Assembly (NCBI GenBank): GCA_021495925.1
Contig: JAKEKT010000081.1
Location: 1 to 64,000, forward strand
DNA length: 64,000 nucleotides
Direction of reading: 5' to 3'
DNA from: Diplodia intermedia
Lineage: Eukaryota > Ascomycota > Dothideomycetes > Botryosphaeriales > Botryosphaeriaceae
The notes beneath the pieces were generated by a model. The model did not search any database, was not told the origin of the DNA, and was given only the letters and a program-made list of their open reading frames with translations. Numbering within the stretch: position 1 is the first letter of the stretch; each line of letters begins with the position of its first letter. This document shows, piece by piece, positions 59,257 through 64,000 of the stretch. A program made the position numbers and the translations under genes.

Positions 59257-60315
59257 TCATGCACCGTGGTGGAAGAAGGCCTCAGAAACGCGCTCCTGGT
59301 GTCGCACCAGCCGCTGCCTCGCCCTCACCGCATCGCCCAGCCGCGACTTGGCCCAGCCGCCCGCGCCGCCCAGGTCCTGCGTGAGCAGCAGGTGCGTGTA
59401 CGCGAACACGCCGGCGTCGAACACGCCCGGCCGGCGCGCCCCGAAAAACCACCTGTCGGCGCCCAGCGCCGACTCCAGCGCCCGCAGCGCGTCCTCGGCC
59501 GCCGAGTAGATGGTTTCGGCGTCGACGACGGCGCCGTGCTTGAGCAGCTCCGCCTGCGCCGCCGCCCGCAGCTCGCGCGACACGCTGGCCCGCACCACCG
59601 CGTTGCTCGACGTGCTGTCGATGTAGAGCGGCTGCGCGACCGCGTCGAAGTTGCGCGTCAGGTAGAGCGTGTACAGCTGCGTTCCCACTCTTGTCAGCAA
59701 GGTTGCCCCCGCGCGCCGATCTCGCTACGCCCTGGTCCGTTGATGGGGCACTTACCCATGCTCGCCGAATGTCGTGGTCCAGCAGTGACATGTATGCCTC
59801 GAAGCGATCGTCGTCGGGCTCCTCCACAGGCGTGCGGCCGTTGTCCATCACCCACTTCTGCATCTTGCCCGACGGTACGACGTGCGGCTGGTCGAGAATC
59901 GAAGCATTGGCGCCGCCCGGCAGCAGGAAGGGCAGCGCGCCGCTGGGGGAGGCGTGGTTGCTCGACGCGACGGTGACGAAGTCGACGCCGCTGAACTTAA
60001 AGTATGCCTACGAGCAGCCGCTCCTGTCAGCTCGGCGGGCGCTGGAGAATTTGCGGCGACCTTGGCGCAGAATGGGGGCAACGAACCTGCCATTTCAGAC
60101 AAGTGGGGTTGAAGGAGGGCTCGCCCTTTCGTGCGCCGTCCTCGGTGGTGAATATGTACAGCTGGTGGCGTTGGCGTTCTCGTGGAGCGCGCAGCGGCAG
60201 TTCGTTCGCCGAATAGGTGACGAGGGGGAACTTGTCGAAGAGGCGCTTCACCGGGGCCGGGACGGTGGTGATGGCGGAGAAGGCGGAGCGTGGGCGCGAG
60301 CTCGAGGGCTTCGGC

Positions 60316-60346
<31 letters not shown>

Positions 60347-60386
60347 TCGGCGGAGAGGGTGCGTCAGGGTCATCTTTCGGTGGCAT
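59257..60386 (-). CDS. SAM35: SAM complex subunit SAM35 (metaxin-like)
   Basis: Predicted 323-residue mitochondrial outer-membrane-associated protein that receives beta-barrel precursors for Sam50. Exons on the minus strand: 60386-60087, 60007-59756 and 59676-59257; introns of 79 nt each, GT-AG, phase 0. The N-terminus is Pro/Gln-rich. The metaxin/GST-like region then shows PAPVKRLFDKFPLVTY, RQRHQLYIFTTEDG, NPTCLKWQAYFKFSGVDF, NHASPSGALPFLLPGG, WLYTLYLTRNFDAV, VDAETIYSAAEDAL and RPGVFDAGVFAYTHLLL, which match fungal Sam35. There is no transmembrane helix, as expected. An in-frame ATG at 60428 would add 14 residues; 60386 is preferred because the extension is not conserved-looking. Confidence 0.92.
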
Positions 60387-60762
60387 TGTGTGAACCCATG
60401 GCGGAGGGGAATTGCGCTGCTGCTCCATGCAAATGCCTTTGGTCGACGGCAGCGCCCCGGCTAAACCTCGCCGCAACTCCAGCTCAACGTCATCCCCCGA
60501 TCCAGACCGACCATCGCTCCTCCTTCATCTCACACTCACCTTCATGGTTACTCACCATTTCCTTCAAAACACGCAGGGAGAGGCATTTCATTTCCTAATT
60601 GGGCTTCCTGCCCAAAGCAGCACCCGCCTCACCACCACTGCCATCACCACCACCACCACCACCAACCCCCATCCGGCCCATCCCAGGGCCCCCCACCAAG
60701 GGGCCCTATTCCTTCCTAATCGGGGGTTCCCTACTCTGGTGGTAAGTAGCATTTATTCTCCT
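60387..60762. promoter_or_regulatory. Intergenic upstream of SAM35
   Basis: 376 bp with the SAM35 promoter and the 3' UTR of the next minus-strand gene. It contains a CCA-rich run at about 60645-60665 and a GGGCCC-bearing inverted repeat near 60680-60710 (AGGGCCCCCC / GGGGCCCT). Confidence 0.45.
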
Positions 60763-62309
60763 CTAGGGCTTGTTCTCAGCCACTTGCCTGTCATCCTCGT
60801 CGGGATGCAGCCCGTCCCGGAGAGCGTACTCCGGGTTCAGGAACCCTCCCGGGCCGTACCTTCCGTAGAAGTTGTTGGCCTGACCAGGAGGGCCCCTGGC
60901 CACCGGAGCCGCCGCCTCCGAGACGGGACTTTCGCTCTCCACCAGGGGAGAGACCGGAGATCGGCTGCCGCCGATGGGAACGCCGCCGTCGCCGAGGGGG
61001 AGCGGGGAGACCGGGGGAGACGCCAGCTCGTGGGAAGGCTCGCGGGAGCCGAGCTCGGACGGCCGGGGAGACGCGTCCATCTCCGAGCGGGGAGGAGCGG
61101 GAGAATGGTCGATTTCCACCCTGTGCACAGAAGCGTATTAGCTGGGGGACTGCTTGGTGGCTGGCAGTCGACAATTTACCTTGCGGCGCCGACGGCGTCC
61201 AGCTCCACGGCGTCCGGGTGGTGGTGGTAGGGGCCGGCGCTGGGAGCCTGCCACGGCGCGTTCTGGTGGTTCCTGCGCGCGTCGAGGTGACGGCGGTACG
61301 CGAACCATGCTCCGGCTGCGGCGAGAATGCAGCCGCTGATTATTCCCATGGCTATGCCTACTTTTTTGCCGGTATCCGAGCCCGAGGATCCGTTGTCGCT
61401 GTCGTTGCTTGGCGTGGGTGTCGCATCGGTTTGCGCTGGTCCAGTGGCTGCAACGTGATTGGTAACAGTGACCAGAATGATTTGTGCGCTTGACTGTGCT
61501 GATGTACTTTCAACCACCTCGGGAGTAGGCGAGGTTTGGGCCGCGCTGCTCGCAGGTTCTCCTGAGCTTGATGCTGAGCTTGATGCTGAGCTCGATGCTG
61601 AGCTCGATGCTGAGCTTTGGCGTCCATCGTAGCTTGATACGTTCGCCAACAAGGTTCCCGCCGCATCTGCGAAAGTGTCGAGGAAAGAAACCGGGTTGCA
61701 AATGCGAGCGGTTATGCGCGCTGCGGTGTTGGCAAACAATGCGCACCTGTCGTTGCCAGAATTCGTACTATGAATTGATTAGCGAAAATTCCAACTCGTT
61801 CTGTTTGAGAGACTGACCAAAGGTTGCATCCTTCATCGTTTGCACAATCCGCAAGCTTATTCTGATCTGTAACCATGACATCCATGCACCTTGTACGGGG
61901 AACGCAGGAAGAGCCGCTAAAAAAAATATGGTCAGCTCTGCCAATTGCCGCAGTGGATAGGTAAGACAAACCTATTACAGCAGCCAATATAGCCGATGCT
62001 ATCGGCATAGCAGTATTGCTCCAGACGACAGAAATCTAAGCATGACTGTTAGTAAACAGTTCCCGGAGGTGGTGTATTCAAGCCTGACTCACAGTGTCCA
62101 CGAGCGTCGCAATCTACTACTGAAGTAGGGTGTGTGCTCAGAATGCCGCCACGGCGCAGGAGTACACCACCTCCAGCCGACTCAGTAGGCAGGACAGCAG
62201 GCTTGGTAATAGCGTGCGCATAGCCATCAACAAAGACAGCAGCCTGGAGGAGAAGCAGCTCAAGAACGGCGAAGCCGAGCAAGATGGCGTAAGCGACGTT
62301 GAAGCGCAT
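60763..62309 (-). CDS. Single-pass membrane glycoprotein with Cys-rich ectodomain
   Basis: Predicted 441-residue protein; exons on the minus strand 62309-62093, 62035-61972, 61916-61818, 61767-61180 and 61120-60763, all GT-AG and in phase. A hydrophobic signal sequence (about 8-30) is followed by a Cys-rich region (DFCRLEQYCYADSIGYIGCC, SCVPRTRCMDV, CANDEGCNLCTNSGNDRC). Next are a Ser/Thr-rich stalk, one membrane helix (about 263-284, GIAMGIISGCILAAAGAW) with AYRRH after it, and a 155-residue Pro/Ser/Glu-rich cytoplasmic tail. The layout resembles fungal cell-surface sensors (WSC/Mid2 type), but the Cys spacing is not WSC. A cell-wall role is inferred only. A 12-bp repeat codes the SSAS units of the stalk. 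Confidence 0.8.
61562..61618. repeat. In-gene 12-bp coding repeat (Ser/Ala stalk)
   Basis: GAGCTTGATGCT / GAGCTCGATGCT units repeat four times with a partial fifth, in frame on the minus strand, and encode SSAS repeats in the extracellular stalk. Copy number could vary without frameshift. Confidence 0.85.
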
Positions 62310-64000
62310 GGTTGCCGATCCGCGTCAGATCTTCGGTGCAACGGGTCAAAAGGTTGGTGTAAGAGCCGTGTGATCAAGGCTCGAAGCAGGTCGCCGCGGA
62401 GGTCTGCAAATCCGAGCAGACGGGTTGAAGGTGCAGGGTGGCGCGGGATGAGCTTCGCTGAAGTGGTGGACGGGGAAGCGGGACGAAGATGTGGACGCGG
62501 CTGTGCGGCGGTTGGTGGGAAGCTGGATCTTGGAAGATCTGGAGTTGGCCGCTGCGAGATCTTCGAGGCTCGAGGCGGGTTGGAGTGTGGGCCGTGTGCT
62601 TGAAGCGGGCTGCAGTCGTGTCTGGGTTGAGGTTTAGACCGGCGGATGTTGCGGGCTCGAGGCGGAGCGTTGAAGATCTGGAGAAGGTTGGGTTGCGACG
62701 TTCGCTCGGCTTGCGATCAGCTTGTGAAGTGGCGGAAGAAGGCGGGACGAAGATCCAGCGCGACTGTGGGTGATCTGTCTGGAGTGCGTCGTGACACGAC
62801 GTTGAAGTGTAGAGGAGGATGGAAGAAGGTTGGTCGTGGCTTGGAAGGTCTGGAAGAAACCGTCGCTGAACAGACTGCTTCAAAGCTAGAGTCTGCTCAG
62901 TTGTGAAGCTCGAGCCGGAGTAGAGGCGCAACCAAGTTGGCGCGGTTGGGTCTGGCAGAGGACGCGACGCGCTCTATCAAAGGCGGAGCTGTGTGTGTGT
63001 GGCTGGCAGAGTGCCTGAGCGAGCAAAAGCTTGGATACTTGAAAGGCTGCGTAGCGCTCGCGAAAACGACGGCCGTCGGTGTTGGGTTGGGGTGAAGAAG
63101 AAAGAGAGGTTGAGGAGCGGACGTGGAATATATGCGCAGCGGAGGTAGGCGGGCAGTACCAAGCATTGTTGACGGACGCGGCCAGCGTCTCACTCAGGGT
63201 CCAGCATAACAGCGCAGGTCGAGCATGTCCCGCTGTGCTTGCTCTTCTCAGCTCGACCGTGCTGTCTCCATCTCACCGCCGGCGGCCCGCTGCGCAGGTG
63301 AGGGCAATGGTAGAGTGCAAGGTGAGAGCCCAGTGGGTCCAAGGAGCAAAAGGACAAAACCCCACCCCCCGGAAAGTTGACACTCGTCACATCACAGTAC
63401 AAGCCGACAATTCTTCGTGCAGGGACCAAAGCTGCGTTGCCGTGAGAAAATTGAATCTGTAATCTGCTTCGAAGCGTTTACCTCCCGCGTTGAGGTGTTT
63501 CTTTTGAAATGGATTTTCATATTGCAGGCTGGACCAGGTGGGGATCAGTCTGATGCTGCCGATTCTGGTCTAATAGAAGACAGCGCTACGAGACCCAGAC
63601 GCTATGGGCGAGCTTGGAGAGACAAATCAATCTGCGCCTGAGTACAGTCAACCACAGTTGATCAGAAGAGCACCCCAACACTGAACGCACATGCAACTGG
63701 AAAACACCGTGTCGAAAGCTTCAAATCAGTTCGCGAAGACAAACGATGGGCATGAGAGATAGGAGATAGAAGCACAACAGACCGGCAGCGGTTTTTCGTT
63801 GAAGTGGTTTGTCAAGGCTGCCTGTTAGCTAATCAAAAGTCTTCCTGCAACTTGAAGACAGGCATCTATGCATCCGCAGGAGACTTCCAGCAAGCAGTAG
63901 ATCTCTTCTTATGTCGCACATTTATGTAGCCGAAAACCGCACGACTGTATCCCAGAAGTTTTACGTTTGGAATAGCAGATGCCGCGGAAATGAAATTCGT
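62310..64000. other. Terminal 1.7 kb, no gene recognised
   Basis: Promoter of the membrane glycoprotein gene on the left, then GC-rich sequence with recurrent GAAGATCTGGAG, GCGGGACGAAGAT and AGGTTTGG-like words between about 62460 and 62770, suggesting old local duplication. Open frames overlap on both strands and match nothing known. Confidence 0.5.

Overview
The window is nuclear DNA from a filamentous ascomycete (Pezizomycotina, most likely Dothideomycetes; the class is an inference). Genes carry one to nine short introns (about 48-150 nt) with fungal GT...CTAAC/CTGAC...AG signals. The coding repertoire is typical of such fungi: HET domain, AzgA purine permease, GH92 mannosidase, Urb2, Mic10 and Sam35. 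Proteins are rich in poly-Ser, poly-Gln and poly-Pro tracts, and intergenic DNA is rich in microsatellites. I saw no bacterial operon, CRISPR array, rRNA, convincing tRNA or intact transposon. All exon boundaries below were worked out by hand from splice signals and reading-frame continuity.

Layout. 0-9 kb: divergent pair HSBP1 (-)/EBP2 (+), AzgA-like purine permease (-), degenerate methyltransferase-like protein (+). 9-14 kb: gene-poor and microsatellite-rich, one weak micro-ORF. 14-26 kb: URB2 (-) divergent from MIC10 (+), transketolase (+), alkaline ceramidase (+). 27-38 kb: a newly assembled 80-residue Cys-rich gene (+), a disordered protein (+), a multi-OB-fold/zinc protein (-), inositol-3-phosphate synthase (-), a two-LIM protein (-). 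38.5-50.6 kb: gene-poor, with minisatellites, direct repeats and several unresolved open frames. 50.6-64 kb: GH92 alpha-mannosidase (+), HET-domain protein (+), methyltransferase with a long disordered N-terminus (-), SAM35 (-), a single-pass membrane glycoprotein (-), then 1.7 kb with nothing recognised.

The genes do not form a pathway cluster. Most are housekeeping: ribosome biogenesis (EBP2, URB2), mitochondrial membrane biogenesis (MIC10, SAM35), central carbon and lipid metabolism (transketolase, INO1, ceramidase) and nucleobase uptake. The points most worth a second look are a probable GT-to-GG splice-donor change in the GH92 gene, the small spliced Cys-rich gene at 27.6 kb, and the OB-fold/zinc-ribbon protein whose architecture resembles RPA1 and shieldin-type ssDNA-binding proteins.
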